64,000 nucleotides of DNA from Sinomicrobium soli (GCF_003285545.1 NZ_QLNV01000020.1:1-64000), one strand, 5' to 3'. Shown: positions 14,485 through 24,128, counted from the first letter of the stretch. The notes: generated by a model not told the origin, from the sequence alone. Translations and numbers: made by a program.

Positions 14485-15189
14485 ATGAAGACAAAAAAAT
14501 TAGGTCTGGCGGTCATGGGGGTGCTCACCTTACTGCATTCCTGTAAAAAGGATGATGACGGCGGCCAGATAGAAGTAAGGGACCCGGTTGAAGTGGAGGC
14601 GGAAAATGACCAGGATATCAGGGATTACCTGAGTTCGCATTTCTACAATTACGAAGAATTCGAAGCGGCGGCTTCCGGGGAACTGGACGATTTCGACTAT
14701 AAAATTGTGATAGATTCCATAAGCGGGGAGAACAGTGACAAGACCCCGATGATCGACCAGGTAAGGGATACGGTGATCCCCATTGAGATCGGTGAAAATG
14801 AAACGCTCAATCATACGCTTTATTACCTGGTGGCGCGGCAGGGAGACTCCATAGCTCCCAAGGTTACGGATTCTGCCCTGGTACGGTATAAGGGGTTCCG
14901 GCTGAATGACGTGGTTTTTGACCGCAGTAATATTCCGGTTTGGTTCAACCTGAACAATGTAGTCCAGGGTTTTTACGAATTTATGCCTGCCCTCAGGTCC
15001 GGTGGAGAAATTACGGTTGATGAAGAAGACGGAACATACCGGTATTCGGGAGATTACGGGGTGGGAGTGGTGTTTATGCCGGCCGGACTGGGATACTACA
15101 GCAGTCAGGGCAGTATTCCCGCCTATTCCCCCCTGGCCTTTACCATAGATCTTTTTCGCGTAAGGGAAATAGAGGTAGACGAGGAGTAG
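14485..15189 (+). CDS. FKBP-type peptidyl-prolyl isomerase lipoprotein
   Basis: A 234-residue lipoprotein. The signal peptide ends in a lipobox (LTLLHSC, with the modified Cys near residue 20), followed by an acidic linker. The FKBP domain covers about residues 110-230: DSALVRYKGFRLNDVVFDRS, then NVVQGFYEFMPALRSGGE and VVFMPAGLGYYSSQGS near the C-terminus, with IPAYSPLAFTIDLF as the last strand. It probably assists folding in the periplasm. ATG codons at 14482 and 14485 are both possible; the frame before them is not signal-like. A strong bidirectional terminator follows. Confidence 0.85.
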   Translation: MKTKKLGLAVMGVLTLLHSCKKDDDGGQIEVRDPVEVEAENDQDIRDYLSSHFYNYEEFEAAASGELDDFDYKIVIDSISGENSDKTPMIDQVRDTVIPIEIGENETLNHTLYYLVARQGDSIAPKVTDSALVRYKGFRLNDVVFDRSNIPVWFNLNNVVQGFYEFMPALRSGGEITVDEEDGTYRYSGDYGVGVVFMPAGLGYYSSQGSIPAYSPLAFTIDLFRVREIEVDEE

Positions 15190-15202
15190 ATTTTACAGGA
15201 TA

Positions 15203-15243
15203 TAAAAAAAGGCGATCGGGGAAAAACCGATCGCCTTTTTTTA
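15203..15243. terminator. Bidirectional rho-independent terminator
   Basis: AAAAAAAGGCGATCGG pairs with CCGATCGCCTTTTTTT around a seven-base loop. Runs of A and T on both sides let it stop the FKBP gene (plus strand) and the barrel-protein gene (minus strand). Confidence 0.9.
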
Positions 15244-15244
15244 T

Positions 15245-15311
15245 GGTTATTGAGTTATTGGGTTGCTAAGTTATTTAGGCTGTACCCAATAACCTAATAA
15301 CCCAACAACCT
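15245..15311. repeat. Intergenic short-word repeat with dyad symmetry
   Basis: Repeats of a heptamer-like word: TTATTGGGTTG and AGTTATTTAGG on the left, CCCAATAACC, TAATAACCC and AACAACC on the right. The right half is roughly the inverse of the left. It resembles other intergenic low-complexity repeats in this window (19211, 25496, 47558). Confidence 0.5.
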
Positions 15312-15906
15312 AAAACTTATACGAAAGACCGAAGATCACCTGGTTCGGTCTGCTGTCTATTTTCAGGTTTTCACTGTTGTTCCTTACGATGTCGGCTTCG
15401 GAATCGGACAGTCCCCTTTCCCAGCGGACGTCGAGCCCCAGGCTTCCGAATTCCACCCCGAGGCCCATCTGCATGCCGAGGGTGAAACTGTCGGTATCGA
15501 TATCGTCGATGTCGTCTACGTCAAAATCTGAATCTACCACAAACTGGAACGAAGGCCCGATAAAGGCATGGGCAAACCCGAGGAATTTCTTTCCTATGAG
15601 GATGGGAACATCCAGTTTCTGCAGGTCGAAATCACCTTTCTGTCCCTCGAACTCATACTGGCTGCTGATCTGGGTATACATGAATTCCGGACGAAGGTAC
15701 AGCCCGATGATGGGCACATCTCCCCGGAGCCATACCCCGGCGTGATACCCGGCCTTGCCTTTCCCCCCGTCGAGGATATCTTCCGCCTGATCTTTTAGTT
15801 TTCCCGTCTTGTTATAGTTCAGGCCTGCTTTCACACCGAAATCGATCTGGGAAAATCCTGTGGCACACACCAGCAGTGCACCGATAATCAGAAGTGTTTT
15901 TTTCAT
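15310..15906 (-). CDS. PorT-like outer-membrane beta-barrel protein
   Basis: A 198-residue protein with a signal peptide (about 1-19, ending GFSQ) and the alternating pattern of a small eight-stranded barrel: FGVKAGLNYNKTG, AGYHAGVWLRGDVP, LRPEFMYTQIS, and a C-terminal YKF. This is the PorT / OMP_b-brl_2 family of Bacteroidota, whose roles are mostly unknown. An Asp-rich loop (DSDFDVDDIDDIDTDS, about 126-141) stands out and might bind calcium. It is a single gene ending at the shared terminator. Confidence 0.8.
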   Translation of the reverse strand: MKKTLLIIGALLVCATGFSQIDFGVKAGLNYNKTGKLKDQAEDILDGGKGKAGYHAGVWLRGDVPIIGLYLRPEFMYTQISSQYEFEGQKGDFDLQKLDVPILIGKKFLGFAHAFIGPSFQFVVDSDFDVDDIDDIDTDSFTLGMQMGLGVEFGSLGLDVRWERGLSDSEADIVRNNSENLKIDSRPNQVIFGLSYKF

Positions 15907-15987
15907 AGGTACGATTTAATGCCCGCAGTTTATATCAAACCGCGGGGGTTAATAATGATAGTCCGTGCCACAAACGAGGCAAGACTC

Positions 15988-16941
15988 TTATTTTCTTTTC
16001 AGTACCTTTTCAACGGCTTTTACTATGGCTTTATTGTTCAGTTCGTATTTTTCCATCAGCTGTGCCGGGGTGCCGCTTTCGCCGAAAGAGTCCTTCACCG
16101 CAACAAATTCCTGTGGTACGGGATGGTTCTGAACCAGTACCCTGGCCACACTCTCCCCGAGTCCGCCGTAGTAGTTGTGTTCTTCCGCGGTAACAATACA
16201 CCCGGTTTTGGCCACGGAGGCGAGAACAGCTTCTTCATCCAGCGGTTTTATGGTGTGAATATCGATCACTTCCGCAGAAATCCCCTGGTTTTCAAGGGCT
16301 TCTGCCGCAATAAGGGCCTCCCATACCAGGTGGCCGGTGGCTACGATGGTTACATCGGTACCCTCGTTCAGCAGCAGGGCCTTGCCGATTTCAAATTTCT
16401 GGTCTTCCGGGGTGAAATTGGCTACTGCCGGTCGCCCGAAACGGAGATATACCGGTCCTTCGTGTTCGGCAATGGCAATGGTAGCCGCCTTGGTCTGGTT
16501 GTAGTCACACGGGTTGATCACCGTCATGCCCGGAAGCATTTTCATCAGCCCGATGTCTTCCAGTATCTGGTGGGTAGCCCCGTCTTCTCCCAGGGTAAGC
16601 CCGGCGTGAGAAGCGCATATTTTTACATTTTTACCGGAGTAGGCTATCGACTGGCGTATCTGGTCGTACACCCTGCCGGTGGAGAAATTGGCAAAGGTGC
16701 CGGTAAAGGGAATTTTTTCCCCTATGGTAAGTCCGGCCGCAATGCCCATCATATTGGCTTCGGCAATACCCACCTGGAAGAACCGTTCCGGGTTTTCATC
16801 GATAAATTCCTGGATCTTGAGCGATCCGATAAGGTCGGCACAAAGGGCTACCACATCGGGATTGGTCCGTCCGAGAACCGTCATTCCCGCGCCGTATCCG
16901 CTCCTGGTGTCTTTTTTTCCTGTGTCTGTATATTTTTTCAT
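15988..16941 (-). CDS. Transketolase, C-terminal subunit
   Basis: A 317-residue protein carrying the pyrimidine-binding and C-terminal domains of transketolase: GIAEANMMGIAAGLTIGE with the catalytic-type Glu near residue 60, CASHAGLTLGEDGATHQ, and the C-terminal VDIHTIKPLDEEAV and TAEEHNYYGGLGE motifs. Together with the upstream gene it forms the split, two-subunit transketolase of the non-oxidative pentose phosphate path. Its ATG lies 45 bases after the stop of the N-terminal subunit gene. Confidence 0.93.
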   Translation of the reverse strand: MKKYTDTGKKDTRSGYGAGMTVLGRTNPDVVALCADLIGSLKIQEFIDENPERFFQVGIAEANMMGIAAGLTIGEKIPFTGTFANFSTGRVYDQIRQSIAYSGKNVKICASHAGLTLGEDGATHQILEDIGLMKMLPGMTVINPCDYNQTKAATIAIAEHEGPVYLRFGRPAVANFTPEDQKFEIGKALLLNEGTDVTIVATGHLVWEALIAAEALENQGISAEVIDIHTIKPLDEEAVLASVAKTGCIVTAEEHNYYGGLGESVARVLVQNHPVPQEFVAVKDSFGESGTPAQLMEKYELNNKAIVKAVEKVLKRK

Positions 16942-16985
16942 CTTGCTTGTTCTGTTTTAAAGAAATTCGAAAGGAAACCAGGAAC

Positions 16986-17831
16986 TTAATAGTCTCCCAG
17001 CGTTTCCGGGTTTTGCGCCAGTGCTTTTTCGAGCTGTTCGTCATTCGGCGCTTTTCCGTGCCATGCGTGGGTATGCATCATAAAATCAACTCCATGCCCC
17101 ATTACGGTATGCAGCAGTACACATACGGGCTTGCCTTTACCGGTCCTGCCTTTGGCTTCTTTCAGGCCTGCAATGACCGCTTCGATATTGTTCCCTTCGG
17201 CAATCTCCATGACGTCCCATCCGAAAGCTTCAAACTTGGCCCTGAGGTCCCCCATCGGCAATACATCGTCTGTAGCGCCATCTATCTGTTGTCCGTTATA
17301 GTCTACCGTGGCGATATAGTTGTCTACCTTGTTTCCGGCCGCATACATGATGGCTTCCCAGTTTTGGCCTTCCTGCAGCTCTCCGTCCCCGTGCAGGCTG
17401 TATACCAGGTGGTTGTCGCCGTTGAGTTTCTTGGCCAGTGCAGCACCTATGGCTACCGACATTCCCTGTCCGAGAGAACCTGAGGCGATGCGAATTCCAG
17501 GTAGCCCCTCGTGTGTGGTGGGATGTCCCTGTAAACGGGAGTCGATCTTGCGGAAGGTGTTGAGCTCCTCTACCGGAAAATATCCCCTTCTGGCCAGTAC
17601 ACTGTAATATACCGGAGAAATATGTCCGTTGGAAAGGAAGAAAAGGTCCTCTCCCTTGCCGTCCATATCGAACTGCTCTTTCAGTTCCATAATCTCGTTG
17701 TACAAAGCCACAAAAAATTCCGTGCATCCCAGGGAACCTCCCGGGTGACCGGAATTTACCTCGTGTACCATCCGGAGGATGTCCCTGCGGACCTGTGTTG
17801 CTAAGTCGTTTAGTTGTTGAATATTAGACAT
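16986..17831 (-). CDS. Transketolase, N-terminal subunit
   Basis: A 281-residue thiamine-diphosphate-binding half of transketolase. It shows NSGHPGGSLG near residue 25, GHISPVYYSVL, GSLGQGMSVAIGAAL and the ThDP/metal motif GDGELQEGQNWEA (about 145-157), followed by DYNGQQIDG. In single-chain transketolases this part is fused to the protein encoded just downstream. The two genes are a codirectional operon, with no fusion frame between them. Confidence 0.93.
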   Translation of the reverse strand: MSNIQQLNDLATQVRRDILRMVHEVNSGHPGGSLGCTEFFVALYNEIMELKEQFDMDGKGEDLFFLSNGHISPVYYSVLARRGYFPVEELNTFRKIDSRLQGHPTTHEGLPGIRIASGSLGQGMSVAIGAALAKKLNGDNHLVYSLHGDGELQEGQNWEAIMYAAGNKVDNYIATVDYNGQQIDGATDDVLPMGDLRAKFEAFGWDVMEIAEGNNIEAVIAGLKEAKGRTGKGKPVCVLLHTVMGHGVDFMMHTHAWHGKAPNDEQLEKALAQNPETLGDY

Positions 17832-18048
17832 TTTGATGAGTTGAAATTAATTCCCGGCAAAAATAACCTTAAAAAAGTATCCCTCAAAAGATTTCCATAT
17901 TAGTTTCAGGTCTTTAATCAATAATTTGTTGGATTTTGGTCACTTTTCACAGGGAAGCGGAGAGAGATGTGTGCCGGATGGTGTTTTACGGCCGTGGGAG
18001 TATCTCCTGTTATAAGAAAGAGTTAACTTCTCATTCGCACATAATCTG

Positions 18049-18056
18049 TATCTTTG
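18049..18056 (+). promoter_or_regulatory. -7 box of tgt
   Basis: TATCTTTG matches TAnnTTTG exactly and lies 24 bases upstream of the tgt ATG. No clear TTTG is seen at the usual distance (GTTAACTT is there instead). Confidence 0.45.
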
Positions 18057-18079
18057 CCGACTGATTGAATCTGTTTTAT

Positions 18080-19210
18080 ATGGAGTTTGAGCTATTAGCG
18101 AAAGATCCCGGCAGCAAGGCCAGGGCGGGGAAGATCACTGCGGCACACGGAACGATTGAGACTCCCATTTTTATGCCCGTAGGTACCGTGGCTTCCGTAA
18201 AAGGAGTGCACCAGCGCGAATTGCGGGAGGATATTAACCCCGATATTATTCTGGGGAATACCTATCACCTGTACCTCAGGCCGCAGACCGGTATCCTGGA
18301 AAAGGCAGGGGGGCTCCATAAATTTATGGGTTGGGAGCGGAATATCCTTACCGACAGCGGGGGGTACCAGGTGTATTCGCTTTCCGCCAACAGGAAAATA
18401 AGGGAAGAGGGGGTGAAGTTCAAGTCGCATATCGATGGTTCCTACCACTTTTTCTCTCCCGAAAAGGCTATGGAAATACAGCGCAGTATAGGGGCTGATA
18501 TCATCATGGCATTTGACGAATGTACGCCTTATCCGTGCGATTACGGGTATGCAAAGCGTTCCATGCATATGACCCACCGGTGGCTCGACCGCTGTGTGGA
18601 ACACCTCGGGAAAGTCCCGGAGAAATACGGTTACGGGCAGTCCCTTTTCCCTATTGTCCAGGGGTCGGTGTACAAAGACCTGCGGATGCAGTCGGCAGAA
18701 TATATCGCGGGAGCGGGGGCCGACGGCAATGCCATAGGCGGACTTTCGGTGGGGGAACCGGCGGAAGAGATGTACGCCATGACCGAAGTGGTCTGTGACA
18801 TACTTCCGGAGGATAAACCCCGCTACCTCATGGGTGTGGGGACCCCGGTAAATATACTGGAAAACATTGCCCTCGGCGTAGACATGTTCGACTGTGTCAT
18901 GCCTACCCGGAATGCCCGGAACGGTATGCTGTTTACAGCCGGCGGCATCATCAATATCAAGAACAAGAAGTGGGAGGACGATTTTTCTCCTGTAGATGAA
19001 ATGGGAATCACTTTCGTGGATACGCAATATTCGAAAGCGTATTTGAGGCATCTTTTTGCTGCCAATGAGTTTCTTGGCAAGCAAATTGCTACCATTCATA
19101 ACCTGGGTTTTTACCTGTGGCTGGTAAGAGAGGCCAGAAAGCATATCCTGCAAGGGGATTTTCATACGTGGAAAAATGCGATGACAGGGAAACTGGCGCA
19201 GCGGTTGTGA
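18080..19210 (+). CDS. tgt: tRNA-guanine transglycosylase
   Basis: A 376-residue enzyme that swaps guanine-34 for preQ1 in queuosine tRNA modification. The substrate-binding Asp is in LTDSGGYQVYS (about residue 92), the base-binding segment in IVQGSVYKDLR, then GLSVGEP, and the nucleophile Asp in FDCVMPTRNARNG. The zinc-binding loop is odd: where most bacterial enzymes have CxCxxC, this one has EMGITFVDTQYSKAYLRHLF, with no Cys, although the later IHNL histidine is kept. Start at the ATG of MEFELLAKD. Its own promoter precedes it; an intergenic repeat follows before the LptF/G gene. Confidence 0.93.
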   Translation: MEFELLAKDPGSKARAGKITAAHGTIETPIFMPVGTVASVKGVHQRELREDINPDIILGNTYHLYLRPQTGILEKAGGLHKFMGWERNILTDSGGYQVYSLSANRKIREEGVKFKSHIDGSYHFFSPEKAMEIQRSIGADIIMAFDECTPYPCDYGYAKRSMHMTHRWLDRCVEHLGKVPEKYGYGQSLFPIVQGSVYKDLRMQSAEYIAGAGADGNAIGGLSVGEPAEEMYAMTEVVCDILPEDKPRYLMGVGTPVNILENIALGVDMFDCVMPTRNARNGMLFTAGGIINIKNKKWEDDFSPVDEMGITFVDTQYSKAYLRHLFAANEFLGKQIATIHNLGFYLWLVREARKHILQGDFHTWKNAMTGKLAQRL

Positions 19211-19262
19211 TTAGTCATTTAGTTCTTAGTTCTTAGTTGTTAGTTCTTAGTTCATAGTTGTT
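19211..19262. repeat. TTAGTTC-type intergenic repeat
   Basis: Tandem, slightly varied words: TTAGTCATTTAGTTC, TTAGTTC, TTAGTTG, TTAGTTC, TTAGTTCATAGTTG. The same word family appears at 25496-25540 and, inverted, at 47558-47590. It is non-coding. Confidence 0.6.
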
Positions 19263-19325
19263 GGTTTGGAGATGGGGGTTAGAAATTAGAACCTGTTACC
19301 GGTAATTTAAATTGAATTTATTCGC

Positions 19326-20402
19326 ATGAAGATATTAGACTGGTATATCATTAAAAGATACCTCGGGACCTTTACGGTGATGTTGTTGCTGTTTATCCCT
19401 ATTGGTATCATGATAGACCTTTCGGAAAAGGTGGGTAAAATGATAGAACAGGAAGCGCCTACCGGGGAGATCGTAAAATACTATATCAATTTTACGTTCT
19501 ATTTTGCCAACCTGCTGTTTCCCATTTTCCTGTTCCTGTCCATTATCTGGTTCACCTCCAAACTCGCTAACAATACCGAGATTACGGCCATACTGAGTTC
19601 CGGGGTGCCCTATACCCGGTTTCTGAGGCCTTATCTGCTGGGGGCAGGGGTCGTGGCCATGATCGCTTTTGTAATGGGGATGTTTATCGTTCCGGAGGCC
19701 AGTAAGGGGTATAAGGAGTTTTATTTTAAATACCTCAAGAAGGGCAAGCAGGACAGGCAGACCACCAACCTGTACAACCAGATCAATGACAATGACTTTA
19801 TTTATGTAAGCAGTTTTGACCCTAAAAACAAGATCGGGTATAATTTTACCCTCGAACACTTCGAGGGCGAGCAGCTTATCTATAAATTGTCTGCGAGAAA
19901 CATCCGCTGGATAGAAAAAGACAGTGTGTACCGGTTGTCTTCCTACGTAAAGCGGAAGATAGGCCCTGAAGATGATATCCTGAGGAAAGAAAGCAGGTTT
20001 GATACCGTATTTGAGTTTAATCTCGACGACCTTACCCCGGTCTCCTATATAGCGGAGACCAAGAACCTCTTTGAGCTCAACAGGTTTATCGATAAGGAAC
20101 GGCAGAAAGGGTCGTCGAACATCAATACGTATTTGCTGGTAAAATACAAGCGCTGGGGACTTCCGGTATCGGCCTTTATTCTCACTATTATCGCCGTGGC
20201 AGTATCTTCGAGGAAAAAACGGGGAGGAATGGGGGTTAACCTCGCTTTGGGGATCGCCCTGGCATTCATATTTATTTTCTTCGACCGGATCTTTGGTACT
20301 ATGGCGGAGCAGTCCGGGTTTTCACCCTTTCTGGCGGCTGCCGTTCCCAACCTGATATTTGGCGTACTTGCCGTTTACCTGCTGAACAATGCTAAACGAT
20401 AA
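19326..20402 (+). CDS. LptF/LptG-family permease
   Basis: A 358-residue inner-membrane protein of the YjgP/YjgQ family. It has three N-terminal transmembrane helices (about 12-30, 53-75 and 98-120), a periplasmic beta-jellyroll domain (about 125-270) and three C-terminal helices (about 275-355). It begins KILDWYIIKRYLGTF, a family signature. With LptBCF it would export lipopolysaccharide to the outer membrane. F and G types cannot be separated reliably from sequence here. The end overlaps the EamA gene by 14 bases, so the two are coupled. Confidence 0.88.
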   Translation: MKILDWYIIKRYLGTFTVMLLLFIPIGIMIDLSEKVGKMIEQEAPTGEIVKYYINFTFYFANLLFPIFLFLSIIWFTSKLANNTEITAILSSGVPYTRFLRPYLLGAGVVAMIAFVMGMFIVPEASKGYKEFYFKYLKKGKQDRQTTNLYNQINDNDFIYVSSFDPKNKIGYNFTLEHFEGEQLIYKLSARNIRWIEKDSVYRLSSYVKRKIGPEDDILRKESRFDTVFEFNLDDLTPVSYIAETKNLFELNRFIDKERQKGSSNINTYLLVKYKRWGLPVSAFILTIIAVAVSSRKKRGGMGVNLALGIALAFIFIFFDRIFGTMAEQSGFSPFLAAAVPNLIFGVLAVYLLNNAKR

Positions 20403-21327
20403 CCAGAAAAATCATCTTCACCTCCATTTCGTGGTCTTTATATGGGGGTTTACGGCAGTGCTGGGAGCACTGATCACCGTCGATGCCATACCGCTGGTGT
20501 GGTACCGCATGCTGTTTGCCGTAGCCTTTGTAGGCGCTTATATAGGCTATAACAGGCTCTCCTGGCGCGTTTCCCGGAAAGCCCTGCTGGGTTTTGCCCT
20601 GGCCGGGGTGGTACTGGCGCTGCACTGGGTGATGTTTTTTATGGCCATCAGGCTGTCTAATGTTTCCGTGACCCTCGCCATGCTGTCTACAGGTGCCCTG
20701 TTTACAGCTGTACTGGAACCGCTCTGGTACCGCCGGAAACCTATCTGGTATGAGATGGCCCTGGGGCTGGTGGTGATTTTCGGACTGTATCTCATCTTCC
20801 GGGTGGAATCGTCTTATGTAGAAGGTATATTGCTGGCGCTGCTGGCCGCATTGCTGTCGTCGGTGTTTTCGCTGATGAACGGCAGGTTTGCGAAACAGTA
20901 CCGCCCTTCGGTGATCTCGTTTTATGAATTGCTGGCCGGGGTACTCTTTCTGTCCCTGGTAATGCCCGGCGATATTTTTACAGATGATTTCTTTGCCTTG
21001 TCCGCTGCCGACTGGACCTATCTCCTTATCCTGGCTTCCGTATGTACGGCCTATGCGGTCATATCGTCGGTAAAGGTGATGAAACACCTGAGCCCGTATA
21101 CCGTAATGCTCACCATTAACATGGAACCCGTTTACGGTATACTGCTGGCTTTTTTTGTGCTGGGAGATTCGGAAAAAATGAGTTCCGGGTTTTACGTGGG
21201 AGGTGTTGTTATCATGGCTACGGTACTGGCCAATGCCCTGCTGAAACAAAGGGATGAGGCCAGGAAAAGAAAAGGCCCCGGCCCCGGGAAAGGCATGGGG
21301 GCTCCTCCGGGAGTGGGGGTGTGCTGA
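20389..21327 (+). CDS. EamA/DMT-family transporter
   Basis: A 312-residue protein with ten predicted transmembrane helices in two EamA repeats (residues about 8-140 and 150-285), including FVVFIWGFTAVLGALI at the start and TMLTINMEPVYGILLAFFVLGD in the second repeat. Members export or import small metabolites; the substrate cannot be told. The C-terminal tail is Gly/Pro-rich. Start at 20389, inside the end of the LptF/G-type gene. Confidence 0.8.
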   Translation: MLNDNQKNHLHLHFVVFIWGFTAVLGALITVDAIPLVWYRMLFAVAFVGAYIGYNRLSWRVSRKALLGFALAGVVLALHWVMFFMAIRLSNVSVTLAMLSTGALFTAVLEPLWYRRKPIWYEMALGLVVIFGLYLIFRVESSYVEGILLALLAALLSSVFSLMNGRFAKQYRPSVISFYELLAGVLFLSLVMPGDIFTDDFFALSAADWTYLLILASVCTAYAVISSVKVMKHLSPYTVMLTINMEPVYGILLAFFVLGDSEKMSSGFYVGGVVIMATVLANALLKQRDEARKRKGPGPGKGMGAPPGVGVC

Positions 21328-21411
21328 TGTTATAAATCGCCCGTGATGGTAAAACAGACACAAAAAAATGCTTAAGTTTGTAGGCTCAATTAAATCAAAA
21401 TATAGGAGATA

Positions 21412-22365
21412 ATGGAATATCTGGATTTTGAACTACCCATCAAAGAGTTGGAGGAACAGCTGTCCAAATGCCGTGTTATCGGGGAGGAGAGTGATGTGGA
21501 CGTTACCGAGACTTGTAAACAGATAGATAAAAAACTGACCCAGACCAAAAAAGACATATATAAGAATCTCACGGCCTGGCAGCGGGTACAGTTGTCACGG
21601 CATCCGTCCCGTCCCTACACCCTTGATTACGTAAGGGCGATATGCGGGGATACCTTCCTGGAACTTCACGGAGACCGTACGGTAAAAGATGATAAGGCGA
21701 TGATAGGCGGGCTCGGCAAGATCGACGGGCAGAGTTTTATGATCATAGGGCAGCAGAAAGGGTACAATACCAAAACCCGGCAGTACAGGAATTTCGGAAT
21801 GGCCAACCCGGAAGGATACCGCAAGGCCCTGCGCCTGATGAAAATGGCAGAAAAATTCGGTTTGCCGGTGGTTTGCCTTATAGATACTCCGGGTGCCTAT
21901 CCCGGAATTGAAGCGGAAGAGCGGGGACAGGGAGAGGCCATTGCCCGGAATATCCTGGAAATGACCCGGCTGAAAGTGCCGATCATTGTCGTTATCATAG
22001 GTGAAGGTGCCTCCGGGGGAGCACTCGGGATAGGTGTGGGCGACAGGGTGCTCATGCTGGAGAATACCTGGTACTCGGTAATATCCCCGGAATCGTGCTC
22101 GTCCATACTGTGGCGTAGCTGGGAATACAAGGAACAGGCGGCAGAAGCCCTGAAACTTACGGCCAAGGATATGAAAAAACTGCACCTGGTAGACGATATT
22201 GTCAAAGAACCCCTCGGAGGTGCGCATTCTGACCGGGAAACTACCTTTAAGACTGTAGCCCAGGTGATTGTGGAAAACTACGACGACCTGAAAAAACTGA
22301 GCCCGGAAGAACTGGTGGAAGAGCGTATGGAAAAATATGCCGGGATGGGAGTTTACAAGGACTGA
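21412..22365 (+). CDS. accA: Acetyl-CoA carboxylase carboxyltransferase, alpha subunit
   Basis: A 317-residue subunit that, with AccD, transfers CO2 from carboxybiotin to acetyl-CoA in fatty-acid synthesis. Family marks: [14 protein letters not shown] at the N-terminus, [41 protein letters not shown], and [15 protein letters not shown] as the oxyanion-type loop, then [16 protein letters not shown]. Its length is standard. A weak hairpin terminator follows (22418-22448). Confidence 0.96.
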   Translation: MEYLDFELPIKELEEQLSKCRVIGEESDVDVTETCKQIDKKLTQTKKDIYKNLTAWQRVQLSRHPSRPYTLDYVRAICGDTFLELHGDRTVKDDKAMIGGLGKIDGQSFMIIGQQKGYNTKTRQYRNFGMANPEGYRKALRLMKMAEKFGLPVVCLIDTPGAYPGIEAEERGQGEAIARNILEMTRLKVPIIVVIIGEGASGGALGIGVGDRVLMLENTWYSVISPESCSSILWRSWEYKEQAAEALKLTAKDMKKLHLVDDIVKEPLGGAHSDRETTFKTVAQVIVENYDDLKKLSPEELVEERMEKYAGMGVYKD

Positions 22366-22417
22366 TCTTCTTAAAATATTAACTTTTGATCCCGGGAGTA
22401 TATCCGGGGAAACAGAC

Positions 22418-22448
22418 AAACCGGGGTAATGAACTTCGGTTTTTTTTA
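22418..22448 (+). terminator. Probable terminator of accA
   Basis: AAACCG and CGGTTT form a short stem with a 13-base loop, followed by a run of T (22441-22447). The short stem makes this moderate evidence. Confidence 0.45.
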
Positions 22449-22559
22449 CGTTATGAACATAAAGTTGTAACTTGTTAACATGCTAAATGTTTATTAACGG
22501 GGGATATTAATTACCTCTTTTTTGGGAGAGTTGAAACAGCATTTTTTACATTCGCACCT

Positions 22560-24128
22560 ATGGAAAAAACAGGCTCCGTATCAGGGATAAAAATAGGGAA
22601 ACCATTGGAATTTTCGGGAAGAACAGGCGTTATCCCGTTGGAAAAGGGAAGGATACCTCCCCAGGCTGTAGACCTGGAAGAGGCTGTGCTCGGCGCGATG
22701 ATGATCGATAAGAAGGGGGTTGATGAGGTGATCGATATATTGCACCCGGAAGCGTTTTACAAGGAAGCACACCGCCTGATCTACGAGGCTGTCGTAAAGC
22801 TGTTCGAGAACACGGAGCCCATCGACCTGCTTACGGTTTCGGCCCAGTTAAAAAAAGACGGGAAGCACGAGAATGTGGGAGGAGATTACTATCTTATCCA
22901 GCTCACCCAGAAAGTGTCTTCTTCGGCGCATATCGAGTTTCACGCCCGTATCATACTTCAGAAGTTTATCCAGCGAAGCCTGATCAAGATCTCTTCCGAG
23001 ATTATCGAGGAAGCCTATGACGAGACCACCGATGTGTTCGACCTGCTCGACAGTGCCGAGGCCAAACTGTACGAAGTGACCCAGGGCAATATCAAGAAAT
23101 CTTCCGAAAGTGCCCAGAGCCTGGTCATGCAGGCCAAGAAGAAGATCGAGGAGATCTCCAATAAGGAGGGGCTGAGCGGAATCCCTTCCGGTTTTGACAA
23201 ACTCGATAAACTGACTTCCGGATGGCAGCCCAGCGACCTTATCATTGTGGCCGCCCGCCCCGGTATGGGGAAAACGGCACTCACCCTGTCTATGGCGAGG
23301 AATATTGCGGTGAATTCCAATACTCCCGTGGCCTTCTTCTCGCTGGAAATGTCGTCCGTACAGCTTATTACCCGTCTTATTTCTTCCGAGACCGGCCTGT
23401 CTTCTGAAAAGCTGCGTACCGGGAAGCTGGAAAAGCACGAATGGGAACAGCTGAACGTAAAGGTGAAGGCCCTGGAAACGGCGCCGCTGTTTATAGACGA
23501 CACCCCCTCGCTTTCCATTTTCGACCTGCGGGCCAAGGCCAGGAGGCTGGCTTCCCAGCACGGGATCAGGCTTATTATCATTGATTACCTCCAGCTGATG
23601 ACCGCCGGCGGATCACAGAAAGGAGGGAACAGGGAACAGGAGATCTCCACCATTTCACGTAACCTCAAGGCGCTGGCAAAAGAACTCGATGTACCGGTGA
23701 TAGCGCTTTCACAGCTTTCACGGGCCGTGGAGACCAGGGGAGGGAGCAAGCGCCCGCTGCTTTCCGACCTCCGGGAATCCGGGGCCATCGAGCAGGATGC
23801 CGATATCGTGTCGTTTATCTACCGGCCCGAATATTACAAGATCGAAGAGTGGGACGACGAGGAACGTTCGCCTACCCAGGGACAGGGAGAGTTTATCGTG
23901 GCCAAACACCGTAACGGGGGGCTGGAGAACATCCGCCTGAAGTTTATAGGGCACCTCGGTAAGTTCGACAACCTCGATGAGTTCGATTCGCCTTTTGAGT
24001 TCCAGTCCAAAATGAATGCGTCCGATGACGATGGCTTTAACCCCGGGGCTTTCCCCAGTGCGGAGGATGCTTTCGGGAGCTCGATGAACGACGGACCCGG
24101 ACCGGGGGATGACGACGTGCCGTTCTGA
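22560..24128 (+). CDS. dnaB: Replicative DNA helicase DnaB
   Basis: A 522-residue hexameric helicase. The N-terminal DnaB domain starts around residue 38 (PQAVDLEEAVLGAMMID), and the RecA-like motor begins near 195 (GIPSGFDKLDKLTSGWQPSDL). Walker A is ARPGMGKTAL, followed by FSLEMSS and the Walker B region IIIDYLQLM; SQLSRAVETR and DLRESGAIEQDADIV complete the motif set. The C-terminal tail of 40 residues is acidic and Gly/Pro-rich (DGPGPGDDDVPF), as often in this phylum. No intein is present. Confidence 0.97.
   Translation: MEKTGSVSGIKIGKPLEFSGRTGVIPLEKGRIPPQAVDLEEAVLGAMMIDKKGVDEVIDILHPEAFYKEAHRLIYEAVVKLFENTEPIDLLTVSAQLKKDGKHENVGGDYYLIQLTQKVSSSAHIEFHARIILQKFIQRSLIKISSEIIEEAYDETTDVFDLLDSAEAKLYEVTQGNIKKSSESAQSLVMQAKKKIEEISNKEGLSGIPSGFDKLDKLTSGWQPSDLIIVAARPGMGKTALTLSMARNIAVNSNTPVAFFSLEMSSVQLITRLISSETGLSSEKLRTGKLEKHEWEQLNVKVKALETAPLFIDDTPSLSIFDLRAKARRLASQHGIRLIIIDYLQLMTAGGSQKGGNREQEISTISRNLKALAKELDVPVIALSQLSRAVETRGGSKRPLLSDLRESGAIEQDADIVSFIYRPEYYKIEEWDDEERSPTQGQGEFIVAKHRNGGLENIRLKFIGHLGKFDNLDEFDSPFEFQSKMNASDDDGFNPGAFPSAEDAFGSSMNDGPGPGDDDVPF

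Noticed and set aside
15919-16989. A 356-codon open frame on the plus strand
   Set aside because: Antisense to the transketolase C-terminal gene. No recognisable domain.
19211-19262. Short repeats as a CRISPR array
   Set aside because: The words are seven bases, without uniform spacers, and no cas genes are in the window.
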